From Parahaliea aestuarii (GTDB lineage Bacteria; Pseudomonadota; Gammaproteobacteria; Pseudomonadales; Halieaceae): a stretch of DNA of 64,000 bases. The stretch spans positions 186,001 to 250,000 of the forward strand of contig NZ_VRYZ01000001.1 in NCBI RefSeq assembly GCF_008064635.1. The letters run 5' to 3'. This document shows positions 10,066-17,853 of this stretch, piece by piece. Under the pieces are notes generated by a model. The model was not told the origin of the DNA and made no database searches. It saw nothing but the letters and a program-made list of their open reading frames with translations. Position 1 is the stretch's first letter. Each line of letters starts with the position of its first letter. Made by a program: the position numbers and the translations under genes.

Positions 10066-10302
10066 GGCCGCTGCGTCGCCGGCGATCAGGGGAGCTTCTT
10101 TTACTCCATTCCGGGACGATCGGCTGTGTTTTCCTTCTGCTCTCTTTACCTCGTTAGTTGCTGCCGGCTTGAGAATGGCCATCGAGTGCACAGGATCTTG
10201 GGCACGTTGATCGTTCTGAAGTTCGGCAGTGCCCTTCGCGAGGGCTGGTGACGCTGTAAGGGCAGACCGCACTCACAGCCGCCGCCCTCCAAGTCCGTAA
10301 AA
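10066..10302 (+). repeat. Left arm of a long imperfect inverted repeat
   Basis: Its reverse complement aligns base by base, with scattered substitutions and small indels, to 10514-10749. Shared blocks include GGACTTGGAGGGCGGCGGCT, CTCGCGAAGGGCACTGCCGA, CAGCAACTAACGAGG and GCCGATCGTCCCGGAATGGA. The arm is about 237 bp and is separated from its partner by about 211 bp. Confidence 0.92.
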
Positions 10303-10365
10303 GAACTCCCCTGCTCACCGTCAACGCGGGTGGAAAACCACACCATGGGTGCTTTGATATGATGA

Positions 10366-10416
10366 TTGCTGAACTTGCTGAACTTGCTGAACCGCTGAAC
10401 CGCTGAACCGCTGAAC
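10366..10416 (+). repeat. Short tandem repeats in the spacer between the inverted arms
   Basis: Three copies of TTGCTGAAC (9 bp; 10366-10392) followed directly by three copies of CGCTGAAC (8 bp; 10393-10416). The CTGAAC core is shared, so the unit changes length midway. Confidence 0.95.
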
Positions 10417-10513
10417 CCGCTAATTCAGCCAGTTTCGCCAAGCCCTGCCATCTCTCCATCCAAAGCCCCCAGCCTCCCGCTGGCACCCGCATTGACGTCG
10501 GCGGGGGAAAGCC

Positions 10514-10749
10514 TTTTGCGGACTTGGAGGGCGGCGGCTGTGAGCTCGGTCCACACTTACGAAGTCACCCGGCCTCGCGAAGGGCACTGCCGAACTTCAG
10601 AACGATCAGCGTGCCAAGAATTCTGTGCACACAGCGGTCACAACGAAGCCGGCAGCAACTAACGAGGAAAAAATCACCCAGGGAAGGCACAGCCGATCGT
10701 CCCGGAATGGAGCAAAAGACTTTCACCGGCCGGCGGCGATGCAGCGGCC
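10514..10749 (-). repeat. Right arm of a long imperfect inverted repeat
   Basis: Matches the reverse complement of 10066-10302. Beyond its outer end, one internal block is repeated directly: GAGCAAAAGACTTTCACC followed by an imperfect copy of CGGCGGCGATGCAGC occurs near 10710 and again near 10768. Confidence 0.92.
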
Positions 10750-10815
10750 CACAGGGCCGCCAGGAACAGAGCAAAAGACTTTCACCAGCCGGCAGCGACG
10801 CAGCAGCCACAGACA

Positions 10816-11784
10816 TCACACCAGCCGGCGTCGCTCCTCCCGCGGCGGATAGCCAAACTGCCCGTGATAACTGCGGGAAAAATGCGAAGTGGAACCGAAG
10901 CCGCAGCGCAGCGCGATATTCGTAATACTGAAACTCGTCTGCTGAAGCAGCAACTGCGCCTTCTCCAGCCGCAGGCGGCGGTAGAACGACAACGGCGTCG
11001 TGTTCATGTGGCTGCGGAACAGGCGCTCCAGCTCGCGTTCCGACACATGCACCCGGCGCGCCAGTTCCGGTATCGGCAGCGGATGCTCGAAATGGCGCTG
11101 CATATTCTCGATCGTTTCCAGCAGCTTCGCGTTGGACACCCCGTAGCGGGCCTGCAGCGACATGCGTTGCGGATCGCTGCCCTCGCGCACCTGGTGGTAG
11201 ATCAGCTGGTCCGAAATCGCCGCCGCCAGATCCGCGCCGTGCTGCCGCTGCACCAGGTAGAGCATCATATCCAGGCCAGACAGGCCGCCAGAGCAGGAAA
11301 AGCGGTTGCGGTCGATCTCGAACAGCTCCGGCACCACCCGCACATTGCGAAAGGCCTCGCGGTAGCTGTCGTGATTTTCCCAGTGGATCGTCGCGCTGTA
11401 GCCTTCCAGCAAACCCGCCGCCGCCAGAATATAGCTGCCGGTGTCCTGCCCGCCCAGGTCCACCCCTAGTGTGGCCAGCCGGCGCAGGGCGCTGGCCAGC
11501 TTATTGCCGAGCTGCTGCTGTGGGTGGAAGCCGGCGCAGACAATCAGGGTGTCGATGCCCTCCACCGTTTCCACCGCTTGATCCGCCATCAGGCTGATGT
11601 CGTTGCTGGAGCGCACCGGGCGGCCGCCGAGGGACAGCATCTGCCAGTGGTAGAGGGATTTCCGCGTCAGGGTATTGGCCCAGCGCAGGGGGTCGACCAT
11701 GGCGGACAGGCCGATCATGGAGAAGCCCGGCAGGATCAGGAAGCCGATACGCTGGGGCGTTGTTGAGGGGGTGTCTCCAAACAT
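10816..11784 (-). CDS. cdhR: GlxA-family (DJ-1/PfpI + AraC) transcriptional regulator, CdhR-like
   Basis: 322 residues. Residues about 10-190 form a DJ-1/PfpI (GATase1-like) sensing domain (IGFLILPGFSMIGLSAMVDP; GGQDTGSYILAAAGLL), and residues about 215-320 form an AraC-type double helix-turn-helix (ELARRVHVSERELERLFRSH; ALRCGFGSTSHFSRSYHGQF). This architecture is shared by CdhR, GbdR and ArgR regulators of quaternary amine and arginine catabolism. Located between the cdhC-cdhA operon and a divergent thioesterase gene, it most likely activates this locus in response to carnitine. The ligand cannot be read from sequence. Confidence 0.83.
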   Translation of the reverse strand: MFGDTPSTTPQRIGFLILPGFSMIGLSAMVDPLRWANTLTRKSLYHWQMLSLGGRPVRSSNDISLMADQAVETVEGIDTLIVCAGFHPQQQLGNKLASALRRLATLGVDLGGQDTGSYILAAAGLLEGYSATIHWENHDSYREAFRNVRVVPELFEIDRNRFSCSGGLSGLDMMLYLVQRQHGADLAAAISDQLIYHQVREGSDPQRMSLQARYGVSNAKLLETIENMQRHFEHPLPIPELARRVHVSERELERLFRSHMNTTPLSFYRRLRLEKAQLLLQQTSFSITNIALRCGFGSTSHFSRSYHGQFGYPPREERRRLV

Positions 11785-11801
11785 CTGGCGAAAATGCGCA
11801 C

Positions 11802-11815
11802 TTTCCCGTCGGAAA
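11802..11815. promoter_or_regulatory. Candidate operator between the regulator and thioesterase genes
   Basis: Inverted repeat TTTCC-CGTC-GGAAA in the 95-bp gap between the divergent genes. A TAGTAT hexamer at about 11853 could be the -10 of the thioesterase gene. Short, so could be chance. Confidence 0.3.
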
Positions 11816-11879
11816 TCTGCATAAGTCTACACGCTTCTCGCCTAGTATGATCCAGCATCACTATTTGCAGGATTTTGTC

Positions 11880-12362
11880 ATGGATATCAGCAACGCATTC
11901 CCCGCCTACCGCAGCCCGGTGCGGGAAGAGTGGATCGATTACAACGGCCATATGAGCGAGGCCTACTACGTGCTGGTGTTTGGCTTTGCCACCGACGCGC
12001 TGATGGATGCCATTGGCGTGGATGAAACCTGCCGCGCGCGGCACGACTGCTCGCTCTATACGCTGGAGGCCCATGTTCGCTACCTGCGCGAGGTCGCTGA
12101 AGGTGTGCCGCTGCAGGTGCACTCCTGCGTGGTGGACTCGGACCACAAGCGCCTGCACGTGTACCACGCCATGCAGCGGGAGGATACCGGAGAGCTACTG
12201 GCGACCAGCGAACTGATGCTGATGTTCGTGGATACCGCCAGCGGCCGCTCGGCGGATTTCCCCGCGGCCATCGGCGCCGAGATCGCCCGCTTCAAGACGC
12301 GCTGGCAGGCGCGCCCCGAAGAGGGTGAACTGGGGCGGCGGATCGCCATTCCCCGGCGCTAG
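11880..12362 (+). CDS. cdhB: Hotdog-fold thioesterase, probable betainyl-CoA thioesterase
   Basis: 160 residues from ATG 11880, a 4HBT-type hotdog protein: REEWIDYNGHMSEAYYVLVF at the N-terminus carries the Asp-Tyr-Asn-Gly-His-Met signature of 4-hydroxybenzoyl-CoA thioesterase relatives. In carnitine catabolism such an enzyme splits betainyl-CoA into glycine betaine and CoA, completing the route begun by cdhA and cdhC. The ribosome binding site is weak (CAGGAT). A longer frame from 11760 would overlap the divergent regulator gene, so I reject it. The stop overlaps the convergent transporter stop. Confidence 0.82.
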   Translation: MDISNAFPAYRSPVREEWIDYNGHMSEAYYVLVFGFATDALMDAIGVDETCRARHDCSLYTLEAHVRYLREVAEGVPLQVHSCVVDSDHKRLHVYHAMQREDTGELLATSELMLMFVDTASGRSADFPAAIGAEIARFKTRWQARPEEGELGRRIAIPRR

Positions 12363-13975
12363 CGGCGTCCGGTCTCTCCGCCCTGGTTGTCGGCGGGCAG
12401 GGTCAGGACGGGCTTGCGCACCGCCGCACCAAAGTCCTGCTTGAGCCAGCGCAGCAGTGCCACACACAGCAACAGCAGCACTGGAATCAGCGGCAGGGCG
12501 GTGATGATGGTGAGTGACTGCACAGTCTTCAGACCGCCCACAATCAGCAGGCCCACCGCGATAAAGGCCAGCGCAAAGGCCCAGGTGAGGCGATTGCGGC
12601 GGGCCGGTTCCTGGTCGCCGCGCAGTTCGTGGCTGCTGATGCTGGCCAGCACATAGGCGGCGGAATCCAGGGTGGTGGCGAGGAAGATGAAGCTGAGGAA
12701 GGTGTAAACGGCGATCATCAGACCGCCCAGCGGCAACTGGCGCACGATCTCCACTACCGTGGCGGGGATGCCCTGCGACGCCAGCAGGTCGACCGTCGGG
12801 AGGGCGCCGGTCAACTGCAGGTCCAGTGCGTAGGCGCCGCAGATGGCGAGGAAGGAGCCGCAGCCGAGGCTGCCCCAGCCGATGACTCCCAGTACCAGGT
12901 GGCGGATGGTGCGCCCGCGGGAGATGCGGCCGAAGAACAGGCCCATCATCGGCGCGTAGGACACCCACCAGGCCCAGTAGAACAGGGTCCAGGCCTCGGG
13001 GAAGCCGCCGCGGTCCACCGGGTCCAGCCAGAAGGACATGCGGGTAAAGTTGTCCAGCATCAGGCCCAGGCTGTTGGCGCTGAGTGACAGGATGAACACC
13101 GTGGGCCCGGCAAACAGGATGAACACCAGGATGATCATCGCCAGGCCGATGTTGATATCGCTGAGAATGCTGATGCCCTTGTGCAGGCCGCGGTAGACGC
13201 TGGCGCCGAACAGCAGGGTCCAGAAGGCCAGCACGCCGAGCCGGGTCACCAGACTGTCGGGAATGCCGAACAGCTCGCCGACAAAGGCGGACACCAGCGG
13301 CACCCCGAGCCCCAGCGAGGTGCCGGCGCCGCCGATCAGGCCGATGATCACCAGGGTGTCGATAACCGGCTTCCAGCGCTGTCGCCCCGGCGTGTTGAGC
13401 ACGCTCTCGCAGGCCTCGGAAATACGCAGGACGGGGCGATCCTTGACATAGAGCATGTAGGCTACCGGCACCGCCGGAATGGCGTACAGGGCCCAGGGGA
13501 TAAAACTCCAGTGGAACTGCCCGTACATGTGCGCCCACTCCACCGCTGCGCTGGAGTGGGGTTCAACCCCCAGCGGCGGTGTGGACAGGTAGTACAGCGG
13601 CTCGACAAAGGCCCAGCTCACCAGGCCGATGCCGATGCCGGCGCTGAACATCATCGCCGCCCATGGGATCTCGCTGAACTCGGGTCTGTCGTCGGGCTTG
13701 CCCAGCTTGACCTGGCCATAGCGCCCGAAGGCCAGCCACAGGGCGAACACGAAGGCGCCGAAGCCCACCAGCACGAACAGCCAGCCAAAGCGGCTGGTGA
13801 CGAAGTTCATGGCGGCGCGGGCGCTGCTCTCGGCCTGCTCCGGGAACAGGCTCAGGTAGCCGCCGGCCAGCAGCACCACCACCAGCGAGGGCAGGAACAC
13901 TGCCCAGTCGATGCGGGGCGCGGCGGCCGGCGATTGCGAATGGGATGGGGAGTCAGCCATCCGCTTAGAAGGCAT
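12359..13975 (-). CDS. BCCT family carnitine/choline/betaine transporter
   Basis: 538 residues, about 12 membrane helices. Family marks are the helix GIGIGLVSWAFVEPLYY and the signature FYWAWWVSYAPMMGLFFGRI followed by SRGRT. BCCT carriers bring carnitine, choline or glycine betaine across the inner membrane, by Na+ or H+ symport or by exchange. Context suggests carnitine. The ATG at 13975 overlaps the end of the upstream TonB-dependent receptor gene by 11 bp, implying one transcript and coupled translation; an internal Met five codons on is an alternative start. Confidence 0.92.
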   Translation of the reverse strand: MPSKRMADSPSHSQSPAAAPRIDWAVFLPSLVVVLLAGGYLSLFPEQAESSARAAMNFVTSRFGWLFVLVGFGAFVFALWLAFGRYGQVKLGKPDDRPEFSEIPWAAMMFSAGIGIGLVSWAFVEPLYYLSTPPLGVEPHSSAAVEWAHMYGQFHWSFIPWALYAIPAVPVAYMLYVKDRPVLRISEACESVLNTPGRQRWKPVIDTLVIIGLIGGAGTSLGLGVPLVSAFVGELFGIPDSLVTRLGVLAFWTLLFGASVYRGLHKGISILSDINIGLAMIILVFILFAGPTVFILSLSANSLGLMLDNFTRMSFWLDPVDRGGFPEAWTLFYWAWWVSYAPMMGLFFGRISRGRTIRHLVLGVIGWGSLGCGSFLAICGAYALDLQLTGALPTVDLLASQGIPATVVEIVRQLPLGGLMIAVYTFLSFIFLATTLDSAAYVLASISSHELRGDQEPARRNRLTWAFALAFIAVGLLIVGGLKTVQSLTIITALPLIPVLLLLCVALLRWLKQDFGAAVRKPVLTLPADNQGGETGRR

Positions 13976-16097
13976 AGGAGGCGGTCAGGCCCCACATGGC
14001 GGGGTTGCCGTAGATCGGGTGGCCGTCACCGGCGCCGGCGCTGAAGCTGTGCACCACGTAGTCCTCGTCGGTGAGGTTTTTACCCCACAGGGCGAATTCC
14101 CAGCCGTTGTACATGCGCAGTGCGGCGCGGGCGTTCACCAGCGAGTAGCTCTCGGCACCGCTGTTGAGGTCGTTGGCGGTGTTGAAGTACATCTCGTCGG
14201 TGTAGGTCACGTCGGTGCGCAGCAGCAGGTCGCCCCAGTCGGCAACCGGCTGCACGTACTGGATACCCAGCGAACCGCTGGTGTCGGGGGCGCGCATCAG
14301 CTGGTTGCCCTCCACCGCCGGGTTGGCCGGGAACTTGGTGTACTCGGTGTCCATCACGCTGCCGGCCAGGAAGATGTCCAGGCGTTCCAGCGGGGTCCAC
14401 CAGATTTCCAGTTCCAGACCCTGCATCTCGGCGTCAGCGGTGGCGGTGATGACCTCCGAGGTCGCCACATCCACGAAGAAGTTCTGCAGGTCCTGGTAGT
14501 CGCTGTAGAACACGTTGGCGTTGATGCGCAGGGTCTTGTCCAGCAGGTCGGATTTGAAACCCGCCTCGTAGCTGGACACGATTTCCTGGTCAAAAGGCTT
14601 CTGCGCTTCGGCCAGGGTGGCGGCCAGGCCGTTGTAGCCGCCCGCCTTGTAACCCTCGGCCCAGGTGGCGTATAGCATGATGTCGTCGTTCAACTGGTAT
14701 TCCACGCCCAGCTTCGGCGTGAAGCGGCTCCAGCTTTCTTCTTCGTCCACGCTGTAGGCTTCCAGCAGGTAGCCGAGCACGTCGGGATTGCTGGTGACGT
14801 TGCTGAACTGCTTTTCATCCCAGGTGTAACGGCCGCCGGCGATCAGGCTGAGCTTGCCGGTGAGGTACCAGGTCGCTTCGCCGAACAGCGAGGCGCTGGT
14901 GCTGTCCATGTTGGCGTCCCACAGGGGGCGTGAAGCACCGGGAATACCGACGGTGCCAGAGGAGTCGAAGGACTCGAGCCGGTCCACTTCCTCGTCGAAG
15001 TAGTAGGCGCCCACGGTGTAGCCAAAGCGCTCCATCTCTGCGGCGTAGCGCACTTCCTGGGAGAACTGGGAGGAGTCTTCCTCGGCGTCGTTGGTCAGGG
15101 AGAGCACCGGCCAGGTGCCGGTGAGGTCGTCCAGGAAGGCGTACTCGTTGGCGCGGTAGGCGGTGATGGAGGTCAGGGTGCCCGGGCCGAGATCCCAGTT
15201 CAGGGTGGCGGAGGTGCCCCACAGCTCGCGTTCGGCGAAGCCGTCGAAGTCCAGTGACACCTTGTCGTTGGGCTCCCCGGGGAAGGGCGGCAGCAGGTTG
15301 ATGGTGCTGCGGGCGGCGGGGCCGCGCAGGTCGTCGTCCTTGCTGTAGTCGGCGGACAGCAGCAGCTCGGCGCTGCTGCCGAGATCGAAGGCCAGCTTGG
15401 CGCGGCCGCCGATGTTGTCTTCGTTTTTCAGTTCGTTGCCGGTGTTGACGTTATCCACCCAGCCGTCGCGCTCGCGGCTGGACACGGCGATGCGGCCGCG
15501 CACGCCGCCGTCATCGCTCAGGGGGCCGCTGAGCATGGCGTTGATGCCCAGCAGGTTGTAGTTGCCCACGGTGACCTCGGCGCGGCCTTCCAGCACATTG
15601 CTGGGGTTGTTGGTGATGATATTCATGGCACCACCGGCGACATTGCGGCCGTACAGTGTGCCCTGGGGGCCGCGCAGCACTTCGATGCGCTGCACGTCGA
15701 ACATGTCGGCGCTGTAGCCGCCGGCGCGGCCGGCGTAGACCTCGTCGACAAACACACCGACAGAGGCGTCATCGCCGACGCTGCTGGAATTGGTACCCAC
15801 GCCGCGCACGTAGGGCGCCGGGGTGGTGGGGTTGTAGTTGGAGATGGAGAAGCTGGGCGTCTGTGCGGTGACGTCGCCGATATCGAGAATGCCGGTATTG
15901 CGGATGGTGTCTTCGCTGAAGGCCGATACCGCAACCGCGACCTGCTGCAGGTTTTCGGATTTTTTCTGCGCGGTGACGATGACTTCTTCCAGCGCAGCGG
16001 CGGCGGGCAGGGCGCTCAGGCCCAGCAGGCCGGCGGTGCCCCAGAGGGCGAGCGGGTGAAAGCGGGTGTGACTGGCGAGCGGATTGCGGCGACGCAT
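13965..16097 (-). CDS. TonB-dependent outer membrane receptor
   Basis: 710 residues from ATG 16097 (AGGAGAT just upstream). A signal peptide (LGLSALPAAA) is followed by a TonB box-like EEVIVTAQ, a plug domain with RIEVLRGPQGTLYGRNVAGG, and a C-terminal beta-barrel ending in Phe (GLTASYAF). It takes up a ligand across the outer membrane using TonB energy. It resembles the large receptor group widespread in marine bacteria, whose ligands are mostly unknown. Its last 11 bp overlap the BCCT transporter gene, tying it to uptake of carnitine-type compounds rather than iron; that link is inference. Confidence 0.92.
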   Translation of the reverse strand: MRRRNPLASHTRFHPLALWGTAGLLGLSALPAAAALEEVIVTAQKKSENLQQVAVAVSAFSEDTIRNTGILDIGDVTAQTPSFSISNYNPTTPAPYVRGVGTNSSSVGDDASVGVFVDEVYAGRAGGYSADMFDVQRIEVLRGPQGTLYGRNVAGGAMNIITNNPSNVLEGRAEVTVGNYNLLGINAMLSGPLSDDGGVRGRIAVSSRERDGWVDNVNTGNELKNEDNIGGRAKLAFDLGSSAELLLSADYSKDDDLRGPAARSTINLLPPFPGEPNDKVSLDFDGFAERELWGTSATLNWDLGPGTLTSITAYRANEYAFLDDLTGTWPVLSLTNDAEEDSSQFSQEVRYAAEMERFGYTVGAYYFDEEVDRLESFDSSGTVGIPGASRPLWDANMDSTSASLFGEATWYLTGKLSLIAGGRYTWDEKQFSNVTSNPDVLGYLLEAYSVDEEESWSRFTPKLGVEYQLNDDIMLYATWAEGYKAGGYNGLAATLAEAQKPFDQEIVSSYEAGFKSDLLDKTLRINANVFYSDYQDLQNFFVDVATSEVITATADAEMQGLELEIWWTPLERLDIFLAGSVMDTEYTKFPANPAVEGNQLMRAPDTSGSLGIQYVQPVADWGDLLLRTDVTYTDEMYFNTANDLNSGAESYSLVNARAALRMYNGWEFALWGKNLTDEDYVVHSFSAGAGDGHPIYGNPAMWGLTASYAF

Positions 16098-16356
16098 ATT
16101 GATCTCCTGGCGTAGTCTGTACGACGAAAATAGAAAGAGCACAAAATGAATGCCGCGTATGATAAGGGTCTTGTGGGTAGTTTTTTGCCTAATTCCGATG
16201 GATAGTTGTCTTAAACCGATAGGTAAAAGGTGTTGAGGACGAAGAATTATAATGGGTTGATGCGTCGTTTGCGGGGTGGCCGCAGCGCTTGACCACTGCT
16301 GGCGGAGTTGCAGCCGGGGAGGGCTGGGCCCCGAAGGGAGTGCCGGGCGCGCCCGA

Positions 16357-17853
16357 TCAGGCAGCCCCGGCGGTCTTTTTGAATTCCGGGTTGCTGAGTA
16401 GCAGCACCAGCGGCATGGCGGCGATATTGATCAGCATCAGCAGATGGAAGTCATTCACGTAGGCGATCTCTGCCGCCTGGCGACTGATTTCCTGTATCAG
16501 GGCCGACGGCATCGCCATCATGCTGCCGCTGTTGTGCAGGGCGCCGGCCAGGTCCGGCGACAGTTGTATCCGCGCGCCGATTTCCTGCTGGTTGATCCAC
16601 AGGCTGCGCGACAGCACCGCCATCACGATGGACACCCCGATACTCGACCCCAGGTTGCGCGACAGGCTGAACAGGCCGGTGGCTTCGTCGCGCAGGTTTG
16701 GCGCCAGGGTGGCGTAGGCCAGGGTAGAGGTCGGCACCATCACCAGGCCGAGTCCGAGCCCTTGCAGCACGCCGCTAATGACCAGTTGCCGCTGCCCCAC
16801 CTCCATGTTGAAGCCCGCCATCATGTGTAGCGACAGAGTCACCAGGGCCATACCGGCCAGTATCGCGGTGCGCGCGTCAATGAACTTCATCAGGCGCCCC
16901 ACCAGCAGCATGGAAACCATGGTGCCGACGCCCCGCGGCATCAGCACCAGGCCGGTAGTGACCGCGGGGTAGCCCTTCCACTGCTGCAGGAAAGGCGGCA
17001 GCAGGGCCATGGTCGCCAGCAGCACAATGCCGACGATGAAAATGAACAGGGTGCCCGCCACGAAGTTGCGGTCGCGAAACAGGGCCGGGGAAAAGAACTT
17101 GTCTTCCCGCCCCAGGGAGTGGTTGATGAACAGGTACAGCCCGAGCACACCGATCACCGCATAGAGCTGAATTTCCAGGGCCTCGAACCACTCCACGTGC
17201 TCGCCGCGATCCAGCAGCAGCTGCAGGCAGGCCACCGCGATGGCGATAAAGGCGAAGCCCCAGCTGTCGAAGCGCTGCTTGCGCAGGGGCGTGTCGGGCA
17301 GGTAGAGGTAGATGCCGATCAGCGAGGCAATCCCCAGAGGCACGTTGATATAGAACACCCAGCGCCAGGAGTAGTTATCGGTCAGCCAGCCGCCCAGGGA
17401 GGGGCCGAGAATGGGGCCGAGCATCACCCCCATGCCCCAGATGCTCATCGCCGAGGCGAGTTTCTCCCGCGGGAAGGTATCCAGCAGAGTGGCCTGGGAG
17501 AGCGGCACCAGCGAGGCGCCGAACATGCCCTGCAGCATGCGCCAGACCACCATCTCCGGCAGGGAGCTGGCCTGGCCGCAGAGCATGGAGGTGATGGTGA
17601 AGCCGGCCACGGACCACAGGAAGATATTGCGGCGGCCGAAACGCTGGGACAGGTAACCCACCGGCAGGGTCATGATGGCGGTGGCGACAATATAGGACGT
17701 CAACACCCAGGTGATCTGGTCACCGCCCGCGCCGAGGCTGCCCTGCATGTGGGGCAGGGCCACGTTGGCGATGGTGGTGTCCAGTACCTGGATGATGGTG
17801 GCCAGCATGGTGCTGGCCGTGATCATCAGGATGTTGCCGCCGCGCTGGGTCAT
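16357..17853 (-). CDS. emrB: DHA2 family drug efflux permease (EmrB/QacA type)
   Basis: 498 residues, 14 membrane helices expected. Motifs: IIQVLDTTIANVALPHMQGS (motif D1 region), YLSQRFGRRNIFLWS (motif A), and GPILGPSLGGWLTDNYSWRW (motif C, antiporter). It exports hydrophobic toxicants with proton exchange, forming a tripartite pump with the membrane fusion protein encoded just upstream; the two genes overlap by ATGA. The native substrate is unknown. No outer membrane TolC gene lies in the operon. Confidence 0.93.
   Translation of the reverse strand: MTQRGGNILMITASTMLATIIQVLDTTIANVALPHMQGSLGAGGDQITWVLTSYIVATAIMTLPVGYLSQRFGRRNIFLWSVAGFTITSMLCGQASSLPEMVVWRMLQGMFGASLVPLSQATLLDTFPREKLASAMSIWGMGVMLGPILGPSLGGWLTDNYSWRWVFYINVPLGIASLIGIYLYLPDTPLRKQRFDSWGFAFIAIAVACLQLLLDRGEHVEWFEALEIQLYAVIGVLGLYLFINHSLGREDKFFSPALFRDRNFVAGTLFIFIVGIVLLATMALLPPFLQQWKGYPAVTTGLVLMPRGVGTMVSMLLVGRLMKFIDARTAILAGMALVTLSLHMMAGFNMEVGQRQLVISGVLQGLGLGLVMVPTSTLAYATLAPNLRDEATGLFSLSRNLGSSIGVSIVMAVLSRSLWINQQEIGARIQLSPDLAGALHNSGSMMAMPSALIQEISRQAAEIAYVNDFHLLMLINIAAMPLVLLLSNPEFKKTAGAA

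Larger units (their letters stand above)
9858..10815. other. Non-coding interval between cdhC and the regulator, filled with repeats
   Basis: About 950 bp with no gene I can support. Short open frames here sit on repeat sequence, are rich in Arg/Ser/Pro and lack convincing ribosome binding sites. The interval should contain the cdhC promoter at its left end, but the bulk is an inverted repeat, flanking partial copies of the same units (9966-10005; 10710-10806) and a run of short tandem repeats. Confidence 0.75.

Noticed and set aside
10366-10416. CRISPR array
   Set aside because: Units are 8-9 bp and directly tandem, with no spacers and no cas genes.
10524-10925. Possible gene in the inverted repeat
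   Set aside because: Low-complexity basic product, no ribosome binding site, overlaps the regulator gene and repeats; similar peptides in both arms reflect the DNA repeat.
11760-11879. Longer start for the thioesterase
   Set aside because: It would overlap the divergent regulator's coding start, and the extra 40 residues are unlike the family; ATG 11880 begins the conserved domain.
12195-13538. A 447-codon minus-strand frame inside the BCCT transporter
   Set aside because: Arg/Pro/His-rich shadow; the overlapping frame encodes an unmistakable BCCT protein.
16344-16355. CGGGCGCGCCCG palindrome after emrB as a terminator
   Set aside because: No loop or T-run and it touches the coding end; GC-rich palindromes of this size are common here.
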